Assembly: GCF_002067135.1 (NCBI RefSeq)
Contig: NZ_CP020105.1
Span: forward strand, 310,001-374,000
Length of the DNA stretch: 64,000 nucleotides
Direction: 5' to 3'
Source of the DNA: Spirosoma rigui
Lineage (GTDB): Bacteria; Bacteroidota; Bacteroidia; Cytophagales; Spirosomataceae
The position numbers and the translations under genes were made by a program. A model generated the notes under the pieces. The model made no database searches. It saw only the letters and a list, made by a program, of their open reading frames with translations, and had not been told where the DNA came from. Positions 17,811-25,592 of the stretch are shown piece after piece. Within the stretch, counting starts at the first letter, position 1. Each line of letters begins with the position of its first letter.

Positions 17811-19247
17811 ATGCGTTCCCCATTAACATCGATCCTCATCGTCCTGCTTGCCGGTTTTCTGACGATCATCGCCTGTCAGAAAAATGACACGACTGTCACG
17901 CCTTCGTCGGCTACGGTATCGGCCCTCTCCTGCTCATCGGTGACCTATTCGGCAACGGCGGCCAGCGGTACGGCTTACACAGCTACGGCTACAGTACCCT
18001 ACACGGGTGGCAATGGCGCGGCCTACGCAGCCGGCAGCGCCGTTGCCTCAACGGGTATTACGGGGCTGAACGCAACCTTACAGGCAGGAACACTGGCCAG
18101 TGGCGACGGTACCCTGACTTTTGCCATTAGCGGTACGCCTTCCGGTGCCGGCACCGCTACGTTTCCCTTCACCTTTGGCGGACAGAGCTGCAACCTGGCC
18201 CTGACCGTTGGGGCAACCGGTTCGGGAACAACGACGGGGTCCACCACCATTACGGGAGCTTTGTCGGCAACGGCGAGTTCAGATGCGACCTGCTCGGCAA
18301 CGACCGGTCTGGCTCGTGTTGTCTGCCTCGCCGAAGCCTTCAAGGCTACCTTGAGCAGCAGCCAACAGTCGGCCATGCAGTTTACCTACAGTAAAACCAA
18401 CGCGCAAAAATGGTCGAACCTGCCCGCATCCCTCTCGGCCCGGATCGGTATTACCCTGGGTTCGCTGAGCGCTGCCCAGCTGGCGGCCTTCCGGAACCTG
18501 ATGATCGCGGTGCTGGCTATCAACACTACCGAGGAAGGGTATGATGAAATGCTGGGCAACCTCGTCGCCGACGACTACCTGAACACAATTGGCGGGGGAG
18601 CAGGCTACGGCGCCGGGAATTTCTATCTGTCTTTCCTGGGTACGCCCAGCACCACCGGCCTGTGGTCGATTCTCTTCACCGGGCACCACTACACCCAGCC
18701 GTATACCTTCAACGCTGGTCAGGTGACCGGGGTTACGCCCGCCTTCCGGGGGGTAGAGCCAGGCACTGCCGTTAGTGCCAATGGCCGGACATACCAGCCT
18801 TTCGAGCAGGAGCGGCTGACGTTTGCGAGCATGCTCACGGGTCTCAGCAGCAGCCAGCAGACCACAGCCAAGCTCTCGTCGACCTTCAGCGATCTGGTAC
18901 TGGGACCCGGCAAGGACAACCAGTTTCCTGCCACCAAGGTAGGGCTCAAGGTAAGCACCCTCAGCGCGGCTCAGCAAACGCTGGTTCTGAACGCCATCAA
19001 ACTTTACGTCAATGACCTGGATGCCGCTACGGCCACGCCCATTCTGGCCAAATACACCGCTGAACTGGCCGATACATACATTGCCTATTCGGGAACGACG
19101 GCAGTAGCTTCGCAGAACGACTACGTCCGGATTGATGGACCCAGTGTGTGGATCGAGTTCTCCTACCAGGGTGGCGTTATCGTCCGCAGCGCCCCCCACC
19201 CCCACTCGGTCTGGCGCGACCATACCGGCGACTACGGCGGCAACTAA
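17811..19247 (+). CDS. DUF3500 lipoprotein
   Basis: A 478-residue protein. The ATG at 17811 is preferred because it starts a lipoprotein signal peptide (LIVLLAGFLTIIAC, lipid-modified Cys at about residue 23). A longer frame to 17748 lacks this. Residues about 35-150 form a Ser/Thr/Gly/Ala-rich low-complexity region with putative-Ig-like character. The DUF3500 domain covers about 180-475 (SSSQQSAMQFTYSKTNAQKW, then GYDEMLGNLVADDYLN and a C-terminal VWIEFSYQGG with HPHSVWRDHTGDYGG). The His-rich end may bind a metal. DUF3500 has no established function. The gene is followed after 18 bases by a HupE/UreJ-like membrane protein, so a shared role at the cell surface is likely. Confidence 0.85.
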   Translation: MRSPLTSILIVLLAGFLTIIACQKNDTTVTPSSATVSALSCSSVTYSATAASGTAYTATATVPYTGGNGAAYAAGSAVASTGITGLNATLQAGTLASGDGTLTFAISGTPSGAGTATFPFTFGGQSCNLALTVGATGSGTTTGSTTITGALSATASSDATCSATTGLARVVCLAEAFKATLSSSQQSAMQFTYSKTNAQKWSNLPASLSARIGITLGSLSAAQLAAFRNLMIAVLAINTTEEGYDEMLGNLVADDYLNTIGGGAGYGAGNFYLSFLGTPSTTGLWSILFTGHHYTQPYTFNAGQVTGVTPAFRGVEPGTAVSANGRTYQPFEQERLTFASMLTGLSSSQQTTAKLSSTFSDLVLGPGKDNQFPATKVGLKVSTLSAAQQTLVLNAIKLYVNDLDAATATPILAKYTAELADTYIAYSGTTAVASQNDYVRIDGPSVWIEFSYQGGVIVRSAPHPHSVWRDHTGDYGGN

Positions 19248-19265
19248 CCCAAACGCACTTGATTC

Positions 19266-20594
19266 GTGAACCAACGACTTCGTACCATCAGCTGTCCATT
19301 GGGATGGCTGGTGGTTTTCCTGCGCATCCTTTGTCTGGTGGGCTCGCCCACTCCGTCGGGTGCGCACCCGATGCCTAACTCCGTAGTGCTGCTCAATGTC
19401 CATGCCGACCGGATCGACGCCGATGTACAGATTCCGCTGAATGAATTGCAGGCAGCCTTCGGCCACGCCGTCAATGACTCATCGGCGGGGTTGGTAACCC
19501 GGCTGGGTCGTGAACTGCGCGACTATTTGAACCAGCACATCCGGCCCCAAAGCGCCGACGGACGCTCATGGCGCGTATCGGTCGACGGGCTGGCCGTCCA
19601 CGAAACCCAAAATACCATCAATGGCGTGTATCGGGAACTGGTGGCCCGCGTCCGGCTTATCCCCCCCGTCGGTGAGCCCGTCCGGCAGTTTTCGTTTCAC
19701 TACGACGCCGTGCTGCACCAGGTTGTGACGCACAAAATTCTGGTGTCGGTTCGGCAGGACTGGGCCCGCGGACAGGTAGCCGACGAGCCGCCCGTTCAGG
19801 TGGGCGTCATCGAACTGGATATCGTCAACAACCGGATACGGCCCCTGTCGGTCAGCCTGGAATCGGGCAGCGTCTGGACGGGATTTCGGGCCATGGTGGA
19901 TCTGGGCATGCAGCACATCTCGGAAGGTACGGATCACCTGTTATTTCTGCTGGTGCTGCTGCTGCCCGCGCCCCTGCTGGTTTCTGGTGGAACGGGATGG
20001 GGTCGGTTTGGCGGAGTTCGTTACAGCCTCCGACGGCTGTTGCTCATTGTCACGGCGTTTACCCTGGGCCACTCGCTTACCTTGCTGGTTGGGGCGTTAG
20101 GGTGGGTTCGGCTGCCCGCTCAGCCGGTAGAGATCCTGATTGCCCTATCGATCCTGGTGTCGGCTATTCACGCGCTACGTCCTTTGTTTCCGGGTTGGGA
20201 GGCCTGGGTAGCGGCTGGGTTCGGATTGGTGCATGGGCTGGCGTTTGCGGGCACGCTGGCGAATCTCCAGCTCGACGCGGGTCCGATGGCGCTGAGTATT
20301 CTGGGTTTCAACCTGGGCATCGAACTCATGCAGCTGGTCGTCATCGGCCTCACTATTCCCTGGCTTATTCTGCTGAGTCAAACACCGCTCTACCCGGCGG
20401 TACGGGTTAGTGGAGCTGTGTTTGCCGGTATAGCCGCTTTCGCGTGGATTGCGGAGCGCGTATCGGGACGGGCCAACGGGGTCACCGCGCTGATTGAACA
20501 GGCTGCCCGTTGGGCACCCTGGCTGCTGGCGGGGCTTGCTCTGCTCGCCGTAGTCACCTGGCTGCGGGGGCGGTTAACAACATCCGTATCCTGA
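19266..20594 (+). CDS. HupE/UreJ-like membrane protein
   Basis: A 442-residue protein starting at GTG 19266; no suitable ATG lies in frame before the signal sequence. A signal segment (LGWLVVFLRILCLVGSPTPSGAH) precedes a soluble exoplasmic domain (about 40-215). Six or seven membrane helices fill 216-440. The domain contains GMQHISEGTDHLLFLLVLLL near residue 217, where the conserved H and D of the HupE/UreJ_2 family sit, and GHSLTLLVGALG and GFGLVHGLAFAG further on. HupE/UreJ proteins are proposed nickel or cobalt permeases, but this exported-domain subgroup is uncharacterised. Pairing with DUF3500 suggests a surface-to-membrane metal or cofactor function. Confidence 0.82.
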   Translation: MNQRLRTISCPLGWLVVFLRILCLVGSPTPSGAHPMPNSVVLLNVHADRIDADVQIPLNELQAAFGHAVNDSSAGLVTRLGRELRDYLNQHIRPQSADGRSWRVSVDGLAVHETQNTINGVYRELVARVRLIPPVGEPVRQFSFHYDAVLHQVVTHKILVSVRQDWARGQVADEPPVQVGVIELDIVNNRIRPLSVSLESGSVWTGFRAMVDLGMQHISEGTDHLLFLLVLLLPAPLLVSGGTGWGRFGGVRYSLRRLLLIVTAFTLGHSLTLLVGALGWVRLPAQPVEILIALSILVSAIHALRPLFPGWEAWVAAGFGLVHGLAFAGTLANLQLDAGPMALSILGFNLGIELMQLVVIGLTIPWLILLSQTPLYPAVRVSGAVFAGIAAFAWIAERVSGRANGVTALIEQAARWAPWLLAGLALLAVVTWLRGRLTTSVS

Positions 20595-20623
20595 CGTACT
20601 ACGTAGCCCGTAGCGGTTTAACG

Positions 20624-21538
20624 TTAATTGAACGAAGACCGAAAGGCCAGCGGGGAGACGTTGGTTTTGCTCTTGAACAGCTTGCTGAACGATTGCGAAT
20701 GCTCGAACCCCAGCGCGTAGGCAATTTCGTTCACGGTCAAATCTGTCGTTGATAGCTTCTCTTTCGCCTTTTCGATCAGCTTGTCATGGATATGCTGCTG
20801 GGTACTTTGTCCCGTCAGCATCTTCAGCAGGGCACTCAGGTAATTCGACGATACGTTCAGGGCGTCGGCCACGTACTGAACCGTGGGTAAGCCTTTCTCC
20901 GCTACGGTATCGCCGGTGAAATAGTCCGACAGGAGGTCTTCCAGTCGACCAAGCAGTTTATGGTTGGTAATTTTCCGGGTGATGAACTGCCGATGGTAGA
21001 ACCGGTCGGCATAGGTCAGCAACAACTCAAGCTGGGCAATCAGCACATCCTGACTAAAGGTGTCGATGTTAGAGCGGTATTCCTGATTGAGGTTTTCGAT
21101 GATACCCGTCACAACCGCTTCTTCTTTCTCCGACAGATGCAGCGCTTCGTGGACGGCGTAACTGAAGTATTCGTACTGTTTTATCTTTTTGGCCAGGGGC
21201 GTATTCCACAAAAAATCGGGGTGAATCAGCAACAGCCATCCCGTGTGGGTTAACTCATTATCGGCCTCAATGGTAAACAACTGACCGGGTGAAATAAAGA
21301 TAAGCAGCCCCTCGTCGAAATCGTATTCCTGCTGCCCATACTTCATCTTGCCGTTGAAGTTTCGTTTCAGCGCGATGGTATAAAAATCCTGAATGATACT
21401 GGTCGACCTGTCGCACGACAGCCGCTTGATCGACTCAAAATTTACAACACTGATCAACGGGTGCTCCGGCCTGGGCAGATTCCGAAGCTGGTGATAGTCG
21501 GTGATCGTTTTTATTCGCAACGGCTGGTGACTTTTCAT
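20624..21538 (-). CDS. AraC-family transcriptional regulator
   Basis: A 304-residue regulator. The N-terminal 160 residues form a cupin-like sensing domain typical of Bacteroidota AraC proteins (NFNGKMKYGQQEYDFDEGLL, then FISPGQLFTIE). The C-terminal double helix-turn-helix lies at about 210-300 (VQYVADALNVSSNYLSALLK, and LTVNEIAYALGFEHSQSFSK). It starts three bases after the stop of the downstream NmrA-like reductase, so it is the last gene of a three-gene unit and probably controls that unit. It shows no direct clue to its ligand. Confidence 0.92.
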   Translation of the reverse strand: MKSHQPLRIKTITDYHQLRNLPRPEHPLISVVNFESIKRLSCDRSTSIIQDFYTIALKRNFNGKMKYGQQEYDFDEGLLIFISPGQLFTIEADNELTHTGWLLLIHPDFLWNTPLAKKIKQYEYFSYAVHEALHLSEKEEAVVTGIIENLNQEYRSNIDTFSQDVLIAQLELLLTYADRFYHRQFITRKITNHKLLGRLEDLLSDYFTGDTVAEKGLPTVQYVADALNVSSNYLSALLKMLTGQSTQQHIHDKLIEKAKEKLSTTDLTVNEIAYALGFEHSQSFSKLFKSKTNVSPLAFRSSFN

Positions 21539-21541
21539 CGG

Positions 21542-22405
21542 CTAACCAAGGTTGTACAACGTTTTCAATCCTTCCCGGAGTGAAATAGGTTTTCGCCCGA
21601 GCAGGTTTTCCAGGTCTGAACTTACGTCATCTTCCTGACCGTTTTTAATATCGGTCAAAAAACCGATGATCCGTTGCACAACCATGTCGGGCACACCGCG
21701 TTCGGTCAGCTGCGCGGCAAAGACCGATGACTCAGCCGGTGTATACGTCACGGTCTTGCCGGATAAGTTCGATAAGGTAGCGGCCACATCGGCAAACGAA
21801 TACGCTTTGCTCCCGGTAAGCTGGTACACCCGGCTACCGCTGCTGTCGGCTGCCAGCGCATTCGCCATGGCTTCACCCATATCGGCCCGCAGGGCGAACG
21901 GTACCTTTCCCTGGCCGGCTGGCAGATGAATGCCGGCGTCGAAAACGTGGGGACCTACGAACTGCGGGATGGCATCCATGTATAGTACGTTGCGAAACAA
22001 GGCGTAGGTCAGTCCACTCGCCATGATATAGTCTTCGGTCTGGAAATGACCATCCATCAACGCGTTAGCCATCGTGCTACGGTCTTTCAACGTGCGGCTT
22101 GTGTAGGCTATAAAGGGAACGCCCGCCTTTCTGGCAGCATCGACTACGTTCTTGTGCTGCCGAACGCGGTTGTCCTCGTCCGTCCCGGCGATCAGCAGGA
22201 CTTTTTCGACGCCCTGCATGGCCCTGTCGAGTGAGGCCGTATCGTCATAATTACCAACCCGGATAGCGACTCCACGTTTTGCCAGATCGGCGGCCTTTTG
22301 CTCATCCCGAACAAGGGCGGCAACCTGCGACGAAGGTCGTTTTTTGAGCAGATATTGAGTGGTGGCCGCGCCAAGCTGGCCCGTTGCACCGGTTACAAGA
22401 ATCAT
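21542..22405 (-). CDS. NmrA-like NAD(P)H-binding reductase (QOR2-like)
   Basis: A 287-residue Rossmann-fold protein. The dinucleotide motif is at the very start (LVTGATGQLGAATTQYL), and R33 after the second strand (ALVRDEQKA) suggests NADPH preference. Features of the atypical SDR / NmrA-QOR2 group include NYDDTASLDRAMQGVEKVLL and the later QLTGSKAYSFADVA block. The family reduces quinones or senses the NADPH/NADP ratio. It is the middle gene of a three-gene set with a second NmrA-like reductase upstream (50 bases apart) and an AraC regulator downstream (3 bases apart). A quinone or electrophile stress response is a reasonable inference. Confidence 0.88.
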   Translation of the reverse strand: MILVTGATGQLGAATTQYLLKKRPSSQVAALVRDEQKAADLAKRGVAIRVGNYDDTASLDRAMQGVEKVLLIAGTDEDNRVRQHKNVVDAARKAGVPFIAYTSRTLKDRSTMANALMDGHFQTEDYIMASGLTYALFRNVLYMDAIPQFVGPHVFDAGIHLPAGQGKVPFALRADMGEAMANALAADSSGSRVYQLTGSKAYSFADVAATLSNLSGKTVTYTPAESSVFAAQLTERGVPDMVVQRIIGFLTDIKNGQEDDVSSDLENLLGRKPISLREGLKTLYNLG

Positions 22406-22455
22406 AGTTTTTGGGGTTGACGCGGCCAGTCAAGACCGCTGTGGGGGAAACAGAA

Positions 22456-23343
22456 TCAGCTTTTGTAGACGGCCGCAAACTCCTTCGCGAAGTCGTCCAG
22501 TTTCGTTCTACCCAGTGTGGCCGGCGGATTCTGGTAGTAATCCCGCGACAAAGCCCCGCTACGAACGCTGGCGAACATAGCCACAAAATCGGCAGCCAGC
22601 CGGGCCGGTACACCATTGGCTTCCATACCGTTTTGCATCTGCCCGTCGGTAATGACGGTCCATGTCAAATCCGGCTTACCAATGGCTTCGCCAAGCACAC
22701 GGGCAATATCGGTTCCCGTCCGTTCGTCACTGGCGATGTAGCGCACGGTACGGCCGGTATGCGACGGCGTTGTAAGTTCTTCCGCAGCGACAGCGGCAAT
22801 ATCGACCGGGGCCACCATGACCAGTTTGTCAGTGCCTCCGTAGTTAGCCGCCATACTGCCCGTGCCTTTTATCATGCCGACAAACGCATACAGATTGTAA
22901 TAGAAGTAGGTCGGGCGCAGATACGTAACGGCCACATCTGAAAGCTGACCCAAGATACCTTCTACATCATGCGCGCCGAGGATGAGCCCGGTACCTTCGT
23001 CCAGATCCGCCCCATAGCTGCTGAGGTAAACCACCCGCCGGACACCGGCCTGCGTGATGGCCTGGGCGTAGTGGCGGCCAATCCGGCCGTAGTAGGCGCG
23101 CACATCAGACCCGGTAACGTTGGGGGGAATCATTGCATAGACCGCGTCGGCACCGGCGAAGGTAGCGGCTAGAAACTCAACGTCTTCCAGCGAGCCGATG
23201 GCTGCCCTGGCTCCCAGTTCGTCAATGGCTGTTTGTTTGTCGGGCTTGCTGCTGACTACCGTGACGGTATGCCCCTTTGCCAACAATTCAATAGCCAATG
23301 GCTGGCTGATGTGTCCTAGCGAACCGGTTACAACAATATTCAT
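22456..23343 (-). CDS. NmrA-like NAD(P)H-binding oxidoreductase
   Basis: A 295-residue protein starting at ATG 23343, which places the dinucleotide motif at residue 2-12 (IVVTGSLGHISQPL). The frame extends further upstream to 23454 but the extra residues are not Rossmann-like. Motifs of the NmrA family include VTVVSSKPDKQ, ADAVYAMIPPNVTG and VRRVVYLSSYGADLDEGTG. It is the first gene of the NmrA-NmrA-AraC unit. The two reductases are related in fold but differ clearly in sequence, so they are not a recent duplication. Substrate unknown. Confidence 0.87.
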   Translation of the reverse strand: MNIVVTGSLGHISQPLAIELLAKGHTVTVVSSKPDKQTAIDELGARAAIGSLEDVEFLAATFAGADAVYAMIPPNVTGSDVRAYYGRIGRHYAQAITQAGVRRVVYLSSYGADLDEGTGLILGAHDVEGILGQLSDVAVTYLRPTYFYYNLYAFVGMIKGTGSMAANYGGTDKLVMVAPVDIAAVAAEELTTPSHTGRTVRYIASDERTGTDIARVLGEAIGKPDLTWTVITDGQMQNGMEANGVPARLAADFVAMFASVRSGALSRDYYQNPPATLGRTKLDDFAKEFAAVYKS

Positions 23344-23708
23344 AGCTCCGTTTTTTTTTACAAAGGTCCGAAGCCACCCACCCCGCTCTGTAATCGAATC
23401 TACGGTTGTTGTAGCCGAAACAGGCATTTCACGCCTAACCGCGTTTAAATGCAACCAGCCAGTTTGCGCTGTCGCTCCCGGAGTTCAGCGGATAACAAAC
23501 TGGCTGGCTTATAAAAACGCACGAAACGGTTCGATTTTCGAGTTGTACGTCGGCTGGCTCGACTGATCAGTCATCTACGTTGTCAGTATACATGGCTCAT
23601 CAAAGCCGAACCCCACGCGTTGCATCCCCAATTTACGGTGGGTTGTTTGTCTTATCGACGGTAGTCTGTATGTATAAAAGATAAAAACGCGTGGAGTCCT
23701 AAGCCAGA
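23344..23708. other. Intergenic region, 365 bases
   Basis: Apart from the candidate -7 box at 23361-23368 there is no gene. A 9-base inverted pair (CCACGCGTT near 23611 with AACGCGTGG near 23687) is far apart and of unclear meaning. Confidence 0.4.
23361..23368 (-). promoter_or_regulatory. Candidate -7 box for the NmrA-NmrA-AraC unit
   Basis: GACCTTTG on the minus strand matches TAnnTTTG at seven of eight positions, 17 bases before the chosen ATG at 23343. The position supports that start over the longer frame. No convincing -33 element was identified. Confidence 0.42.
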
Positions 23709-24095
23709 TCAAGTAGCAGGACCATCTAAATAGAGATACAGCTCTTTGATAAGACCATTGGCGACGATGGCAATATCCATCCCGCTGGCAGCAGGGGACG
23801 CATTGGTCGCACCCAGCGTCCAGGCCACATGACTGAAGCCGTGGTTGATAACGGCTGGCCTAGTGAGTGAAAAGACGAACTCCGGTGGCCATTGGGTTTG
23901 AAGCGTTTTGATTAGTGCGTTAATAGCCTGATGCCCTTTTATGGCTTCTCCCTTGTCGGTTTCATAGAAAATGATGTCGTCGGCATAAATCTACTGCATC
24001 ACGTTGAGCCGCTGCTCATCGTCATGTTCACTCCATACCTTTAGTAGGCGGATGGTCTCGATTAACCCGTGACATACGCTGCTCGTCTGGAGGAC
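23709..24095 (-). pseudogene. Broken NTF2/SnoaL-like gene
   Basis: On the minus strand one frame reads as a nuclear transport factor 2 (SnoaL-like) protein. It runs LLKVWSEHDDEQRLNVMQ, then a TAG stop at 23991-23993, then continues in the same frame as IYADDIIFYETDKGEAIKGH through LYLYLDGPAT to a natural stop at 23709-23711. The internal stop follows a CAG codon and would arise from CAG by a single C-to-T change. No ATG stands in a suitable position upstream; the frame opens directly behind the stop of the DUF1206 gene. Both the stop and the missing start indicate an inactive gene. Small NTF2-like proteins of this kind are often uncharacterised enzymes or binding proteins. Confidence 0.72.
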
Positions 24096-24944
24096 TTAGC
24101 TATTCGTGTTGATAACTTCGTACCGAGCGCGGACAAACATGAATATACCATAGCAAAATAAGCCCAACGCTACAGCCCCGAGCAGGTACGAGCCGTAACT
24201 GGCTTTCTCCAGAAAGGCAAAAGCAGTGCTGCTACCTCCGGCTTCGCTGGCCTTAGCCTCCCGAGCGGCTTTGATAAACAAGTATCCAATCAATCCCCAA
24301 ACGATTCCCCGCGCTACATAACCAATTTTTCCGGACCGGATAATCATCGCCTTCAATTCCGTTTTGATGGAAGAGGTCTGAATATTTTTCAGGTATTTAC
24401 CGGACAGGGCCCGGTAGATCTGGTATAACCCAATGCCAATAATACACAGGCCAATCCCGCCGACGAGCCACTGGCCAAACGGTTTCTGCAGGGCTTCCCG
24501 AACGAGGGTCTGACGCGAATTCCCCCCGCCCTGATTACCCCGACTGCCCAGTACCATCCGCAGACAACCATAAGCAAGTGACCCATAGACCAGCCCGCTA
24601 AAGGCATAACCTATCCGGCGACCGATGCCTTTGGCGTCAGTTCCTTTGTGCTCGTTATCGAGCAAAGCCTGTGTCAACCGCCAGAGGGCGTAACAGACCA
24701 GACCTACGCCTACGAGCGCCAGCAAAATCTGCCCAAACGGTTGGTCTAGTATAAATCGAAAGACGCCCTGTTTGTCGACATTTTGCTCCGAACTTCCGCC
24801 GATTTCAAACGCGGCCATAAACGCCAGTATACCAACGAGGCAGTAAACCACGCCTTTGGCTGCCAAGCCAAGCTTGGCAAAACGCTTGACCCATTGAGGC
24901 TGCGTCGAGGGTATGTGGGAGGAGATGCTGGATAAATTTGCCAT
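24096..24944 (-). CDS. DUF1206 membrane protein
   Basis: A 282-residue protein with six membrane helices arranged as three repeats of a two-helix unit, the DUF1206 pattern. The repeats are visible as FAKLGLAAKGVVYCLVGILA, then RIGYAFSGLVYGSLAYG, then IGYVARGIVWGLIGYLFIKA. Each is followed by a second helix after a PFGQ-type or similar turn (DQPFGQILLALVG, QKPFGQWLVGG). The start at ATG 24944 (MANLSS) fits the family better than an upstream in-frame start at 24992, which would add a charged tail. DUF1206 has no known function. Neighbours give no clear clue. Confidence 0.87.
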   Translation of the reverse strand: MANLSSISSHIPSTQPQWVKRFAKLGLAAKGVVYCLVGILAFMAAFEIGGSSEQNVDKQGVFRFILDQPFGQILLALVGVGLVCYALWRLTQALLDNEHKGTDAKGIGRRIGYAFSGLVYGSLAYGCLRMVLGSRGNQGGGNSRQTLVREALQKPFGQWLVGGIGLCIIGIGLYQIYRALSGKYLKNIQTSSIKTELKAMIIRSGKIGYVARGIVWGLIGYLFIKAAREAKASEAGGSSTAFAFLEKASYGSYLLGAVALGLFCYGIFMFVRARYEVINTNS

Positions 24945-25165
24945 GATTATTCGTTTGGGTTTCTTTGAACCTGAGCGGTCTTTTGTAAACAATAGAATTG
25001 CTTTAGGATAATAAATGTTTTAAGACTCGCTGCGGAACAAGCCCCTGGCGATAGGAGCACTGTGACGCAAACCAAGAGTGGGCCACACGCGCAACGGACG
25101 AATTGACAGTGGACTTTCGCTGTAGATGATACCGTATGCAACGGATGATATTCAATACATATAAA

Positions 25166-25213
25166 AAAATCAGCGTCTGGTGAAAATGTTCATTTTCACC
25201 AGACGCTGATTTT
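25166..25213. repeat. 23-base perfect inverted repeat with 2-base loop
   Basis: 25166-25188 is the exact reverse complement of 25191-25213, with only TT between. The ends are A-rich on the left and T-rich on the right, so on either strand the stem would be followed by a short T run. It resembles a bidirectional terminator, but the stem is far longer than needed and the loop is tiny. On the minus strand it lies about 220 bases upstream of the DUF1206 start. Confidence 0.8.
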
Positions 25214-25363
25214 CGAGTCATCACCGCGTTTACGGCCCGCCGTTTTGGTATTTTTTTAACTATACACCAGGTAGCGTAACGCGGATCTGGCTGACTTCGA
25301 ACTGTATATCCCTACAGCGGCAAGCTACCCCAGGTTAAGTGATAGTTCCACTCGTTAACAGGC

Positions 25364-25468
25364 TTACTGAAACTCTATTTTGGTTAGACGGTTGACGCGA
25401 ATGGACTTAACAGTAAGCGAGTTGATCAGGTCCGCAACGATTTCCTTGCCCTCTGGAGATTTGCACAT
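25364..25468 (-). CDS. Possible very small protein (34 residues)
   Basis: An ATG at 25468 opens a 34-codon frame to TAA at 25364-25366, reading MCKSPEGKEIVADLINSL and ending with a basic segment and IEFQ. The composition is protein-like and hydrophobic residues are spaced as in an amphipathic helix. There is no homology I recognise, and the frame lies between two long hairpins. It could be a small gene or the remnant of a larger one. Confidence 0.25.
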   Translation of the reverse strand: MCKSPEGKEIVADLINSLTVKSIRVNRLTKIEFQ

Positions 25469-25491
25469 ATGGATACGAATTGAGACTGGAA

Positions 25492-25550
25492 ACAGCAAAA
25501 CAGCCATTGGAAACCTTTGACGAACAGGTTTCCAATGGCTGTTTTGCTGT
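25492..25550 (-). terminator. 24-base perfect hairpin after the carboxylesterase gene
   Basis: 25492-25515 pairs perfectly with 25527-25550 around an 11-base loop. It begins 42 bases after the stop of the carboxylesterase gene on the minus strand and is probably its terminator. The stem carries T-rich and A-rich ends (GTTTTGCTGT) but no long T tract beyond it. Confidence 0.65.
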
Positions 25551-25592
25551 CATAACTCACCTACTCGCTGGTGCAGCCAGCCACCTACTTCC

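Larger units (their letters stand above)
24945..25592. other. Intergenic region with two long hairpins, 648 bases
   Basis: This spacer upstream of DUF1206 contains two very long perfect inverted repeats (25166-25213 and 25492-25550) and a possible 34-codon minus-strand gene between them (25364-25468). The rest shows no coding character. Its size and the unusual hairpins make it a candidate site for a small RNA. Confidence 0.4.

Noticed and set aside
18279..19466. 395-codon minus-strand frame
   Set aside because: Antisense to DUF3500 and the start of the HupE-like gene, both strongly supported.
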